NCBI RefSeq assembly: GCF_009749385.1
Contig: NZ_WBIN01000008.1
Coordinates: forward strand, 124,001-188,000
Length of the DNA: 64,000 nt
Direction: 5' to 3'
DNA from: Agromyces allii
GTDB lineage: Bacteria; Actinomycetota; Actinomycetes; Actinomycetales; Microbacteriaceae
The notes under the pieces are model-generated. The model made no database searches and was not told the origin of the DNA. It saw only the letters and a list, made by a program, of their open reading frames with translations. The position numbers and the translations under genes were made by a program. Every line of letters starts with the position of its first letter. The first letter of the stretch is position 1. Shown piece by piece: positions 34,074 through 42,503 of this stretch.

Positions 34074-34114
34074 GGTCTCGATACGGCGCTGTGGCGCCTC
34101 CTCGACCGGCGACG
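34074..34114 (+). repeat. Dispersed repeat GGTCTCGA...CTCCTCGACCGGCGA, copy A
   Basis: GGTCTCGATACGGCGCTGTG continues into GCGCCTCCTCGACCGGCGA. It is intergenic, between the PH-like protein gene and the convergent GNAT gene. It shares ends with copies B (41822-41853) and C (6703-6734); the middle differs in length and sequence. Confidence 0.7.
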
Positions 34115-34130
34115 GTTCTACCGAGGCGAA

Positions 34131-34832
34131 CTAGCGGGCCGTCGGGATGCCGAGCAGCGGGGAGTTCGGCTTGCTCGACGCGAGCTCGACGAACCCGAGG
34201 CGGTCGTAGAACGCGCGGGCACTGACGTTGCCCGGGTCCATGCTGAGGTGCAGGCCGGGCACGCCGCGCTCGGCGAGCGCGTCACGCAGGGTGTCGATGA
34301 GGCGACGACCGAAGCCCTGCCCCTGCAACTCGGGCAGCAGGTCGATGTGCAGGTGCGCGGGGTAGCCGTCGAGCTCGGCGATGAGCATGCGCTCGGGCTT
34401 GCGGCCGGCGTCGAGCAGCTCCTGCTCGGTGAACTTCGGGTCGCGGCCAGTGGCCGGGCCCGGCTCGGGGTGGCGCGCGACGAAGCCCGGCGTCCACTCC
34501 CGGTTCCACCAGTCGACGAAGGCCGCGGTGTCGGCGACCCCGATGATGTAGCCGACCGCCCGCCCGGTGCCGTCATCGACGACGAACGCGAGCTCGGGCG
34601 CGAATGTCACGTAGGGCAGCGCGAAGACCTCGGGCATGAGCAGGTCGTCGGAGTAGACGCCGGTCGCGTCGCCGCCTCCAGCAGCCGTGAGCGTGCAGAT
34701 GCGCGCGACGTCGCCACGATCCGACGCCCGGTACGGGCGGATGAACGGATGCCGCGACTCGGCGGCGGCTTCGGCTGAGGTCTGTTCGGGCACGAACGGC
34801 GAGCCTACGGCATCCGGACGAACGTCACTCAT
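34131..34832 (-). CDS. GNAT-family N-acetyltransferase
   Basis: A 233-residue acetyl-CoA-dependent transferase. The acetyl-CoA loop is LLPELQGQGFGRRLIDTLRDAL (about residues 170-190, Q/RxxGxG/A form) and the C-terminal block is LHLSMDPGNVSARAFYDRLGFVEL. The N-terminal 130 residues (IRPYRASDRGDVARICTLTA...) make up the acceptor-binding half and are longer than in minimal GNATs. The overall shape resembles O-GlcNAcase-type acetyltransferase domains, but the acceptor is unknown. Its start overlaps the stop of the HerA-like ATPase gene (ATGA). Confidence 0.83.
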   Translation of the reverse strand: MSDVRPDAVGSPFVPEQTSAEAAAESRHPFIRPYRASDRGDVARICTLTAAGGGDATGVYSDDLLMPEVFALPYVTFAPELAFVVDDGTGRAVGYIIGVADTAAFVDWWNREWTPGFVARHPEPGPATGRDPKFTEQELLDAGRKPERMLIAELDGYPAHLHIDLLPELQGQGFGRRLIDTLRDALAERGVPGLHLSMDPGNVSARAFYDRLGFVELASSKPNSPLLGIPTAR

Positions 34833-36787
34833 CGCCGGCGCCGCGTGCCGAAGATGCCCTGCACGACGCTCGTGAGCACGTCGCGCGTGGCCTTCGAGCC
34901 GAGCACCTGCTCGAGCACCGAGGTGTCCTTGCCGCGCGAGGATCCGGTGCTGCGCGACGTGCCCGACCCCGTGCGTGATGTGCCGGAGGTGCGCTTCATC
35001 ATGCGGTCGTACTCGGCCTGCGCGGCCTTCTCCTCCTTCTCGCGCTGCTTGTCGACGGCGGCCTGCTGCTTGGCGAGCTCGGCGTCGGCCTTCGCCTTCG
35101 CGGCCGCGTCCTCGACGGCCTGGGCGGCGGCCGCCGCGGCGTTCATCTTCGCCGTGAGGATCTCGTGCGCGGACTCGCGATCGACGGGCGAGCCGTACTT
35201 CGCCTGCAGCGGCGAAGCCGCGACCGCGGCGTCGATCGCGGCATCCGGAGTCGGCGACATGAGGGCCTGCGGGGCGCGGAGGCGGGTCCACGCGACCGGC
35301 GACGGCGCGCCCTTCTCGTTCATGACCGTGACGATCGCCTCGCCCGTGCCGAGGGTCGTGAGCACCTCTTCGAGCGCGTACCCCGACTTCGGATACGTCG
35401 ACACCGTGGCCCGCAGCGCCTTGGCGTCGTCGGGCGTGAACGCGCGCAGCTGGTGCTGCACGCGCGAACCGAGCTGCGCGAGCACGTCGGCGGGCACGTC
35501 CTTCGGGGTCTGCGTCACGAAGAAGATGCCGACGCCCTTCGAGCGGATGAGGCGCACGGTCTGCACGACCTGCTGCAGGAAGTCCTTCGACGCGTCGGCG
35601 AAGAGCAGGTGCGCCTCGTCGAAGAAGAACACGAGCTTGGGCTTGTCGAGGTCGCCCACCTCCGGCAGGTCGTTGAAGAGGTCGGCGAGCAGCCACATCA
35701 GGAACGTCGAGTACAGCGCGGGCTTGTCGGCGACGCCCGGCACCTCGAGCAGGCTCACGATGCCGCGGCCGTCGGGGGCCACGCGCAGGAACTCCGCGGT
35801 GTCGATCTCGGGTTCGCCGAAGAACGCGTCGGCGCCCGACTCGGCGAACGCGACGAGTTCGCGCAGGATCACGCCGACCGTCGCCTTCGAGAGCCCGCCC
35901 AGGCCGTCGAGCTCGCCCTTGCCCTCGACGCTCGTGAGGTACTGCAGCACCGCCCGCAGGTCTTCGAGGTCGAGCAGCGCGAGGCCGTTGTTCTCGGCGT
36001 AGTGGAAGACGAGCCCGAGGCTCGACTCCTGCGTGTCGTTGAGCCCGAGCACCTTGCTGAGCAGCAGCGGTCCGAAGCCCGCGACGGTCGCCCGGATCGG
36101 CACGCCCTTGCCGATGCCGCCGAGCGAGAAGAACTCCACGGGGAAGGAGGCCGCCTCCCACGCCTGCCCGATGCCGGCCGTGCGCTTGAGCAGCTTCTCG
36201 TTGCCCTCGCCCGGCGTCGCGATGCCCGAGAGGTCGCCCTTGATGTCGGCCGCGAACACGGCGACCCCGTTGGCGGCGAGCTGCTCGGCGAGCACCTGGA
36301 GCGTGCGCGTCTTGCCCGTGCCGGTCGCACCCGCGACGAGTCCGTGCCGGTTCGTCATGGCGAGCGGGATGCGCACCTGCACGTCGGGCAGCGCCTCGCC
36401 GTTCACGAGCGCGCCCATCTCGAGCGCGGCGCCCTCGAACGTGTAGCCCGAGCGGATGCCGGCGACGCCGTCGGCGTCGAGCGGCGCATCGGCGGCGGGC
36501 TGCGCGGGTGCCGGCGGTGCGGGTTCCGGAGGTGCAGGGGCTGCGCCCGCGTTCGCGTCGGGCGCGGCGGGCGGTTCGGACGGCGCGTCGGGCACCGCGG
36601 ATGCCTCGGGCGCGGCGTTCGCCGCGGCATCCGTCGCCCGTTGCTGGGCCTCGGCCGCCGCCTGCGCGAGCGCCGCCGCCTCTTCGGCCTTGCGGATCGC
36701 CTCCGCGGCCTGCGCCTGCAGCGCTGCCGCCGCCTCGGCCGCCGCTGCTGCCGCCCGTTGTGCCTGCTCGACCGCGTCGTCCCCCAT
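34829..36787 (-). CDS. HerA/DUF853-family P-loop ATPase
   Basis: A 652-residue ATPase of the YjgR/DUF853 group. Residues 1-105 are an Ala-rich predicted coiled coil followed by a Pro/Ala linker. The ATPase has Walker A GATGTGKTRTLQ (about 153-164), ADIKGDLSGI, and Walker B KLVFFFDEAHLLF, with VGIFFVTQTPKDVP as the later sensor region. An Ala/Lys/Glu coiled coil and a Ser/Thr/Arg-rich tail close the protein. The family is related to the HerA-FtsK class and is thought to act on DNA, but its role in actinobacteria is not established. It lies upstream of, and coupled to, a GNAT gene. Confidence 0.85.
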   Translation of the reverse strand: MGDDAVEQAQRAAAAAAEAAAALQAQAAEAIRKAEEAAALAQAAAEAQQRATDAAANAAPEASAVPDAPSEPPAAPDANAGAAPAPPEPAPPAPAQPAADAPLDADGVAGIRSGYTFEGAALEMGALVNGEALPDVQVRIPLAMTNRHGLVAGATGTGKTRTLQVLAEQLAANGVAVFAADIKGDLSGIATPGEGNEKLLKRTAGIGQAWEAASFPVEFFSLGGIGKGVPIRATVAGFGPLLLSKVLGLNDTQESSLGLVFHYAENNGLALLDLEDLRAVLQYLTSVEGKGELDGLGGLSKATVGVILRELVAFAESGADAFFGEPEIDTAEFLRVAPDGRGIVSLLEVPGVADKPALYSTFLMWLLADLFNDLPEVGDLDKPKLVFFFDEAHLLFADASKDFLQQVVQTVRLIRSKGVGIFFVTQTPKDVPADVLAQLGSRVQHQLRAFTPDDAKALRATVSTYPKSGYALEEVLTTLGTGEAIVTVMNEKGAPSPVAWTRLRAPQALMSPTPDAAIDAAVAASPLQAKYGSPVDRESAHEILTAKMNAAAAAAQAVEDAAAKAKADAELAKQQAAVDKQREKEEKAAQAEYDRMMKRTSGTSRTGSGTSRSTGSSRGKDTSVLEQVLGSKATRDVLTSVVQGIFGTRRRR

Positions 36788-36877
36788 GTCGCCATGCTAG
36801 CGACGCACCTCGCCCGGGCGACAGGCCGCGAGCGCGGCGCGCCGGGCGGACGGGTCGGGGCGGGGTCGCGCGACCGG

Positions 36878-37369
36878 CTACTTCAGCCGGATGGACTTCG
36901 GCAGACGCTCGGGCTTCGCGATGCCCGCGCGCTTCAGGCGCACGGCGGAGTTGAGGTACAGGAATGCGAGGAGAGCGGCCTCGAGGGTGCCGCCTACCGT
37001 CGGGCCGATTCCAGGCGTTCGGCCGAGGCCTGGCAATTCCGCGCCCACGATGGCGATCACCACGCTGAACGCGCCGAACGCCGCGACGATGGTGAACAGC
37101 ACCCCGAGCCGCAGGCTGAGGGTCGGCCACGCCGTCATTCGCCACCAGGCACGGGCCGGCTCCACCGGTTCCCCCTGACCGCGGAAGACGCGCACTGCCA
37201 GGGCGAACGGCACGGCGAGCGTGATGAGGTTGACGAGGGTCACGACCTCGATCGGCACGCCGATCGAGGCGAGCGCGTTGACGATCACGTACCCGACGAT
37301 CCACGCGACGGCGATGTAGAGCACCTTGAACTCCCAGCGCACGATCCGGAAGTCGAGGATTCGCCGCAT
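36878..37369 (-). CDS. Four-helix membrane protein, function unknown
   Basis: A 163-residue protein with hydrophobic helices near residues 16-37, 42-63, 84-109 and 124-143, and a positively charged C-terminus (RLKRAGIAKPERLPKSIRLK). I recognise no family. It stands between the HerA-like gene and the START-like gene. A GGCGCCGCGGCGCC palindrome lies upstream at about 37430. Confidence 0.7.
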   Translation of the reverse strand: MRRILDFRIVRWEFKVLYIAVAWIVGYVIVNALASIGVPIEVVTLVNLITLAVPFALAVRVFRGQGEPVEPARAWWRMTAWPTLSLRLGVLFTIVAAFGAFSVVIAIVGAELPGLGRTPGIGPTVGGTLEAALLAFLYLNSAVRLKRAGIAKPERLPKSIRLK

Positions 37370-37461
37370 GGTGTTCGCTCCGTGTTCGGTCGTCCGGTGG
37401 GTCGCCCAAACCTACTCCACGCGATGCCGGGCGCCGCGGCGCCACCCGCACGGCCGCCCGG

Positions 37462-37917
37462 TCACGACGGGAACGGCAGCGCGCGGCCCGTCTCGATCCA
37501 CGACTTGAAGCTCGAGAGCACGAGCGGCCAGGTCTCGGCGGTGTCCGTCTCTGCGGGGTGCGCGTCGCTCCACTGGTCGTTCGTGAACGTCAGCTTCGTC
37601 AGGTCGTCGCCGGCCGGCTCGAGGCGCCAGGTCATGCGGCTCGTGAGCTCGGCGTGGTTCTCGCGGTAGGTCGGTCCCGGGTGCTCGGTGAGCTGGAGCA
37701 GCGCGCCCGGCTCCGCCTGGAGCACCTCTCCGTAGACGTGGACGGTCTCGTCGCCGTCCTGTCCGGGGCCGACGTACTCGTAGCGGCTGCCGGGGGTCAG
37801 GTCGCCGCGCAGCGCCGAGCCCCACATGACGGCGCGGCTGCCCTCCTCGCCCGTGATCGCGTCCCACACGCGCTGCGGGTCGGCGGCGATGTACAGGGTC
37901 GCCTCGAAGTCGCTCAT
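37462..37917 (-). CDS. SRPBCC (AHSA1/START-like) domain protein
   Basis: A 151-residue single-domain protein. FEATLYIAADPQRVWDAIT at the N-terminus, the WGSALRGDLTPGSRYEYVG strand pair, TSRMTWRLEPAGDDLTKLTF and the C-terminal helix WPLVLSSFKSWIETG match the Aha1/START-like helix-grip fold, which binds hydrophobic ligands or proteins. The start is fixed by GAGGAGG 5 nt before ATG 37917. It appears to be a single-gene unit. Confidence 0.85.
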   Translation of the reverse strand: MSDFEATLYIAADPQRVWDAITGEEGSRAVMWGSALRGDLTPGSRYEYVGPGQDGDETVHVYGEVLQAEPGALLQLTEHPGPTYRENHAELTSRMTWRLEPAGDDLTKLTFTNDQWSDAHPAETDTAETWPLVLSSFKSWIETGRALPFPS

Positions 37918-38073
37918 GCTGTCCTCCTCAGGTTCGTCACGACGCCTCGGCCGCGACATCCGTCACGCTACGGATGCCGCGGGCGGGCGTCTTGAACAAA
38001 CGCGACCGGTACGCGGGGCGGTCACCCAGCCTCCATCTCGTGCGTCGCGGCGGACTCGGACTTCCCGGATCGG

Positions 38074-38115
38074 GAATGCCAGTTCCGCCTCAACGATGAG
38101 GCGGAACTGGCATTC
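38074..38115. repeat. Perfect 19-bp hairpin upstream of the AraC-family gene
   Basis: Arms 38074-38092 (GAATGCCAGTTCCGCCTCA) and 38097-38115 are perfect reverse complements with an ACGA loop. CCCGGATCGGG lies just before it. The element is intergenic between the START-like gene and the AraC-family gene. A terminator role is possible; the lack of T-runs and the symmetry also fit a palindromic repeat or operator. Confidence 0.7.
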
Positions 38116-38181
38116 GCCGATTGAGAACGGCGTGGCGGGAACCGAGCGGGCGAGGTCGGCGGCCGTGGCCATACTGATGGC

Positions 38182-39303
38182 ATGAGTGATGGCGGGGTGC
38201 ACGACGGCGCGATGCAGGAGGGCGCGATGCACGAGGTCGCGGCGCTCGATGGCGCCGTGCTCGACGGCGCGACGCGCGACGGCGCAACGCGTGACGGCGC
38301 AACGCGCGACGGCACGACGCGTGACGGGGCGGTGCGTGATGCGCCCAGCGCGATGCACGGCGAATCGACGGGCGACGAGTACTGGCGCTCGCGTGCGGGC
38401 GCGGCGGTCAAGGGCGTGCTCGCGGGGCCGGCCGGCGAGCCGGGCATCGCGCCGCTCGCCGAGGCGGCGGCCGAGCAGGCGTCCTCTCCGGCCGCACCGG
38501 TCCGGCTCGCGCGCCACGCGGTGAGCGCCGACCTCGCCCAGCTCGTGCGGCACGTGTGGATCCCCCGCTGGCGACTGCCGCCCGGCGTCGTCATCGAGCA
38601 GGGCGTGCTCGAGTACCCGTCGGCGAACCTCGTGATCGACGCGACGTCGGCGGCGCTCCACGGGCCGGCGCTCGGGCGCGGATTCCAGCGGCTCGAAGGC
38701 GACGGGGCGGCGCTCGGCGCGCTGCTGCAGCCCGGCGTCTCCCGGCGCCTCGTGCCTGGAGCCGTGCGCGCGCTCATCGGTTCCTCGATGCCGCTCGCCG
38801 AGCTGCGCGGCGTGGATGCGGCGAGCGCCGCAGCACTCGCCGCCGATATCCGCTCCGCGCTCGACGCCGACGACGATGCGGGCGCACTCGACGCGTTCGA
38901 GCACTGGCTGCGCGGACTCCACCTCGAGCTCGACGCCGATGCCGCGCTCGTCGGCCGCATCGTCGAGCTCGCCGAGACCGACCGCTCGATCGTGCGCGCC
39001 GAGCAGCTCGCCGAGTCCGCCGGGCTCGGTCTCCGCGCCCTGCAACGCCTCGTGCGCGAGCAGCTCGGGCTGACGCCGAAGTGGCTCATCGGGCGGTACC
39101 GCATGCAGGAGGCGGCGCAGGTGCTCGCGGCGCCCGACGCTCCCCCGCTGGCCGACCTCGCGGCATCGCTCGGCTTCGCCGACCAGGCGCACTTCTCGCG
39201 GCAGTTCCGCGCGGTCATCGGCGAGACGCCCCGCGCCTACGCGCGCGCCGCGGCCTCGGGTGCTGCCGCGGCATCCGTCGCCGGCTCGGCCGTCACCGGC
39301 TGA
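38182..39303 (+). CDS. AraC-family transcriptional regulator
   Basis: A 373-residue regulator. Residues 1-60 are low complexity, with five repeats of D-G-A-T-R type. The middle part (VRHVWIPRWRLPPGVVIEQGVLEYPSANLVI) is the ligand domain of the DUF6597 type, and the C-terminus holds two helix-turn-helices: AEQLAESAGLGLRALQRLVREQLG and LADLAASLGFADQAHFSRQFRAVIGETPRAYAR. CATACT six bases before ATG 38182 suggests a leaderless transcript starting at this codon; otherwise a start further in (for example ATG 38352) would omit the repeats. Targets are unknown. Confidence 0.82.
   Translation: MSDGGVHDGAMQEGAMHEVAALDGAVLDGATRDGATRDGATRDGTTRDGAVRDAPSAMHGESTGDEYWRSRAGAAVKGVLAGPAGEPGIAPLAEAAAEQASSPAAPVRLARHAVSADLAQLVRHVWIPRWRLPPGVVIEQGVLEYPSANLVIDATSAALHGPALGRGFQRLEGDGAALGALLQPGVSRRLVPGAVRALIGSSMPLAELRGVDAASAAALAADIRSALDADDDAGALDAFEHWLRGLHLELDADAALVGRIVELAETDRSIVRAEQLAESAGLGLRALQRLVREQLGLTPKWLIGRYRMQEAAQVLAAPDAPPLADLAASLGFADQAHFSRQFRAVIGETPRAYARAAASGAAAASVAGSAVTG
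38263..38337 (+). repeat. Five 15-bp tandem repeats inside the AraC-family gene
   Basis: Units GACGGCGCGACGCGC, GACGGCGCAACGCGT, GACGGCGCAACGCGC, GACGGCACGACGCGT and GACGGGGCGGTGCGT follow each other without gaps. Being 15 bp long they keep the reading frame and encode DGATR-like units, so copy number can change without breaking the protein. Confidence 0.9.
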
Positions 39304-39357
39304 GCGGCTCGCCGGCAGCCCTGTCGCAGCGCGGGCGAGCGCCATAGTGTTGAGCCC

Positions 39358-40593
39358 GTGAGTCCTTCGAAGGGCGAGGCCACGACGATCGAGGTCGACG
39401 GGCACGAGGTGCGCATCTCGAGCCCGAGCAAGGTCGTGTTCCCCGAACCGGGCATTACGAAGCTCGACCTCGTGCACTACTACCTCGCCGTGGCCGACGG
39501 GGCCCTGCGCGGGGCCGGCGGGCGCCCGATGGTGCTGAAGCGGTTCGTGAAGGGCATCGGCGCCGAGGCGTTCTTCCAGAAGCGCGTGCCCGAGAACCAC
39601 CCCGACTACGTCGACACCGCGACGCTGCACTACGCGCGCGGCACGTCGGCCGAGGAGGCGGTGATCCGCAACCGGGCGGCGCTCGCGTGGGTCGTGAACC
39701 TCGGATGCCTCGACCTGAACCCGCACCCGGTACGGGCCGAAGACCTCGACCACCCCGACGAGCTCCGCGTGGACCTCGACCCGATGCCGGGCGTCGACTG
39801 GGCGCAGATCATCGACGTGGCCATGGTCGCCCGCGAGGTGCTCGAGGACCACGGACTCGTCGGCTGGCCGAAGACCTCCGGCTCGCGCGGCCTGCACATC
39901 ACCGTGCGCATCGAACCCAGGTGGGACTTCCGCGAGGTGCGGCTCGCCGCCGAGACGCTCGCCCGCGAGGTCGAGAACCGGGCGCCCGGCATGGCCTCCG
40001 CCCGCTGGTGGAAGGAGGAGCGCGGCGAGAGCGTGTTCGTCGACTTCAACCAGAACGCGAAGGACCGCACGGTCGCATCGGCGTACTCGGTGCGTCCGCT
40101 GCCCGACGCGCGCGTGTCGACCCCGCTCGACTGGAGCGAGGTTCGGGGCTCCAACCCCGAGCGCTTCACGGTGCCGACCGTGCTGGAGCGGTGCGCCGAG
40201 CGCGGCGACGCGGCATCCGGAATCGACGACGCGACTCCCGGCAGCCTCGAGGGGCTGCTCCGCCTCGCGGAGGAGCTCGGCCCGGCCGAGAAGCCGCCGC
40301 GCGCGGGCGACGGCTCGGGGCGGCGCGCGTCGACCATGCCGCTCATCGAGATCGCGCGCACGAAGACGAAGCCCGAGGCGCTCGACGCCCTCGAGGCATG
40401 GAAGTCGAGGAACCCGGGCGTCGTCGCGCAGCTGCACCCCGCCGACGTGCTCGTCGACGGCATGCGGGGGTCGAGCTCGCTCTGGTACCGCGTGCGGGTC
40501 AACCTGCAGCACGTGCCCGAGGGCGAGCGGCCGGAGCAGGGCGAGCTCGAGGCCGACTACGACACTCCCCACGACCCCTCCACGCATCGCTGA
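39358..40593 (+). CDS. LigD-type polymerase/primase domain protein
   Basis: A 411-residue stand-alone homologue of the polymerase module of LigD, the non-homologous end-joining enzyme. SPSKVVFPEPGITKLDLVHYY is the start of the domain, ELRVDLDPMPGVDW carries the metal-binding Asp pair (DxD), KTSGSRGLHITVRIE the catalytic His loop, and ESVFVDFNQNAKDRTVASAYSVRP the third acidic residue and nucleotide-binding block. After about residue 290 comes a Ser/Gly linker and a segment of about 85 residues. No ligase or nuclease domain is attached and no Ku gene is near. TAGTGT seven bases before GTG 39358 indicates a leaderless transcript. Confidence 0.88.
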   Translation: MSPSKGEATTIEVDGHEVRISSPSKVVFPEPGITKLDLVHYYLAVADGALRGAGGRPMVLKRFVKGIGAEAFFQKRVPENHPDYVDTATLHYARGTSAEEAVIRNRAALAWVVNLGCLDLNPHPVRAEDLDHPDELRVDLDPMPGVDWAQIIDVAMVAREVLEDHGLVGWPKTSGSRGLHITVRIEPRWDFREVRLAAETLAREVENRAPGMASARWWKEERGESVFVDFNQNAKDRTVASAYSVRPLPDARVSTPLDWSEVRGSNPERFTVPTVLERCAERGDAASGIDDATPGSLEGLLRLAEELGPAEKPPRAGDGSGRRASTMPLIEIARTKTKPEALDALEAWKSRNPGVVAQLHPADVLVDGMRGSSSLWYRVRVNLQHVPEGERPEQGELEADYDTPHDPSTHR

Positions 40594-40740
40594 CGCGCTG
40601 CGCGGAGCCTCCGGTCGCGTGGGCCCAGGGCGGGCCGCTCCTGGGAGTGACGCCGGCCCGCGGTTCAGCTCAGCATGACGGATGCCTCGGCGAGGCGCAC
40701 ATGGCCCGGTGTTAGCGTTGACGGCACGGAAGGGGCTGTC

Positions 40741-41805
40741 ATGACGAGCACGGCGATGCGACTGCCCTCGACGGGGCGCCTCGCCGACGCGCGCGACCGA
40801 CCCCTGCGCGACCTGCGCATCTCGGTCACCGACCGCTGCAACTTCCGCTGCGTGTACTGCATGCCGAAGAGCGTGTTCGGCCGCGACTACGCGTTCCTCG
40901 ATCGCGACGAGCTGCTGAGCTTCGAGGAGATCACGCGCATCGCCCGGGTCGCGGCGGCGCACGGCGTCGAGAAGCTGCGGCTCACGGGCGGCGAACCGCT
41001 GCTGCGGCGCGGGCTCGAGGGCCTCATCGCACAGCTCGCCGAGCTGCGCACGCCCGACGGTCGACCGCTCGAGATCGCCCTCACGACGAACGGCTCGGCG
41101 CTCGCGATGAAGGCCGCCTCGCTGAAGGCCGCCGGGCTGACGCGCGTCACGGTCTCGCTCGACTCGCTCGACGACGAGCTGTTCCAGGCGATGAACGACG
41201 TGCGGTTCCCGGTCGGGCGCGTGCTCGACGGCATCCAGGCGGCGCACGATGCCGGCCTCGGCCCCGTCAAGGTCAACATGGTCGTCAAGCGCGGCCTCAA
41301 CGACCACGAGATCCTGCCGATGGCCGAGCACTTCAGGGGCACGCCGTTCACGCTGCGCTTCATCGAGTACATGGACGTCGGCACGTCGAACGGATGGGAA
41401 CTCGGCGAGGTCGTGCCCTCGGCCGAGATCGTCGAGCGCATCGGCGAACGGATGCCGCTGGCCGCCGTCGGCGCGACGGCCCCCGGTGAGACCGCCGCCC
41501 GCTGGCGCTACGTCGACGGCGGCGGCGAGATCGGGGTCATCTCGAGTGTCACCCAGGCGTTCTGCGGCAGCTGCAACCGGGCCCGGATCTCGACCGAGGG
41601 GCGCCTGTTCACGTGCCTGTTCGCGTCGGAGGGCCACGACCTGCGCGCGCTGCTGCGCGGCGGCATCGACGACGACGGCCTCGCCGACGCCATGGGCGCG
41701 ATCTGGGGTGCGCGCGACGACCGCTACTCCGAGGTGCGCGCGACGCTCACGCCAGAGCTGCGCGCTGCGCGGCCCAAGGTCGAGATGAGCTACATCGGCG
41801 GCTGA
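40741..41805 (+). CDS. moaA: GTP 3',8-cyclase (molybdenum cofactor biosynthesis MoaA)
   Basis: A 354-residue radical SAM enzyme that starts molybdopterin synthesis from GTP. The first [4Fe-4S] site is [13 protein letters not shown] (CxxxCxxC), [12 protein letters not shown] is the SAM-binding GGEP block, and the second cluster cysteines are in [21 protein letters not shown]. The C-terminus ends in Gly-Gly, as required for MoaA function. GGAAGGGG lies 7 nt before ATG 40741. The other cofactor genes here are moeZ and moaD a few kb away; moaC, moaE and mogA are not in the window. Confidence 0.96.
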   Translation: MTSTAMRLPSTGRLADARDRPLRDLRISVTDRCNFRCVYCMPKSVFGRDYAFLDRDELLSFEEITRIARVAAAHGVEKLRLTGGEPLLRRGLEGLIAQLAELRTPDGRPLEIALTTNGSALAMKAASLKAAGLTRVTVSLDSLDDELFQAMNDVRFPVGRVLDGIQAAHDAGLGPVKVNMVVKRGLNDHEILPMAEHFRGTPFTLRFIEYMDVGTSNGWELGEVVPSAEIVERIGERMPLAAVGATAPGETAARWRYVDGGGEIGVISSVTQAFCGSCNRARISTEGRLFTCLFASEGHDLRALLRGGIDDDGLADAMGAIWGARDDRYSEVRATLTPELRAARPKVEMSYIGG

Positions 41806-41821
41806 GGTCCAGCGGCGTCCT

Positions 41822-41853
41822 GGTCTCGAGTCGCTGCGCTCCTCGACCGGCGA
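41822..41853 (+). repeat. Dispersed repeat GGTCTCGA...CTCCTCGACCGGCGA, copy B
   Basis: GGTCTCGAGTCGCTGCGCTC continues into CTCGACCGGCGA in the short gap between moaA and the convergent paiB-like gene. It is nearly identical to copy C read from the minus strand. Confidence 0.75.
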
Positions 41854-41881
41854 GCCCGGCGGGCCCGGCGGCTGAGCGCCG

Positions 41882-42496
41882 CTAGGCCTGCGGCGGCTCG
41901 GAGCGGGCTCGGCGCATCTCGTCGGCGAGGCCCGGATTGCGCTCGTCGAGGTGCGCGATGACGTTCGCCGCGACATCCGGAGCCTTGTTCTGGCTGAGCT
42001 TCGCCCGGGCGTCGAACCGGTCGACGCTCATGCGCAGGCCGACGGTGCCCTTGGCGACCCGGCGCGTGCCCTCTTCGTCGTCGGCGAGGCTGCGGCCGCC
42101 GGCGTGGTGCTGCTCGAAGTGGTCGGTGAGCCGCCCGAGCATCTCGTAGTTCTCGTCGTCGCCCAGGATCTCGGGCGTGCCGTAGAGGTGCGCGGTGACG
42201 TGGTTCCAGGTCGGGATGACGTCGCCCGGGGCGTACCAGCTCGGCGAGACGTAGTCGTGCGGCCCCTGCACGATCACGAGGATCTCGTGCTGGCCGAGCT
42301 CGTGCGCGATCTCGTCTGGACGCCCGAAGTGGCTGATGATCGTGATGCCGTCGGCCTCCTCGTCGAGGATCGCCGGATAGTGGGATGCCACGAGTCCGGT
42401 GCTCGCGGGCGAGACGAACGTGGCCCACGCGTTGCCGCGGATGAGCCGCTTGACCTCGTCGGGGTCGGTCATCAGGTAGCGGGGCGTGTGGCGCAT
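41882..42496 (-). CDS. PaiB-like FMN-binding protein
   Basis: A 204-residue protein of the FMN-binding negative transcriptional regulator family. Family landmarks are RYLMTDPDEVKRLIRGNAWATFVS, LVASHYPAIL, GQHEILVIVQGPHDYVSPSWY and VIPTWNHVTAHLYG, then the C-terminal KGTVGLRMSVDRFDARAKLSQNKAP, the typical end of the domain. The fold is a split barrel that binds FMN. In Bacillus PaiB affects sporulation and protease genes; in actinobacteria the role is unknown. It lies eight bases downstream of moeZ on the same strand and is probably co-transcribed. Confidence 0.88.
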   Translation of the reverse strand: MRHTPRYLMTDPDEVKRLIRGNAWATFVSPASTGLVASHYPAILDEEADGITIISHFGRPDEIAHELGQHEILVIVQGPHDYVSPSWYAPGDVIPTWNHVTAHLYGTPEILGDDENYEMLGRLTDHFEQHHAGGRSLADDEEGTRRVAKGTVGLRMSVDRFDARAKLSQNKAPDVAANVIAHLDERNPGLADEMRRARSEPPQA

Positions 42497-42503
42497 GGAA
42501 CTC

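Noticed and set aside
38263..38337. CRISPR or regulatory iterons
   Set aside because: The 15-bp units abut directly, are in frame and encode a continuous DGATR-type peptide, so a coding repeat is the better explanation.
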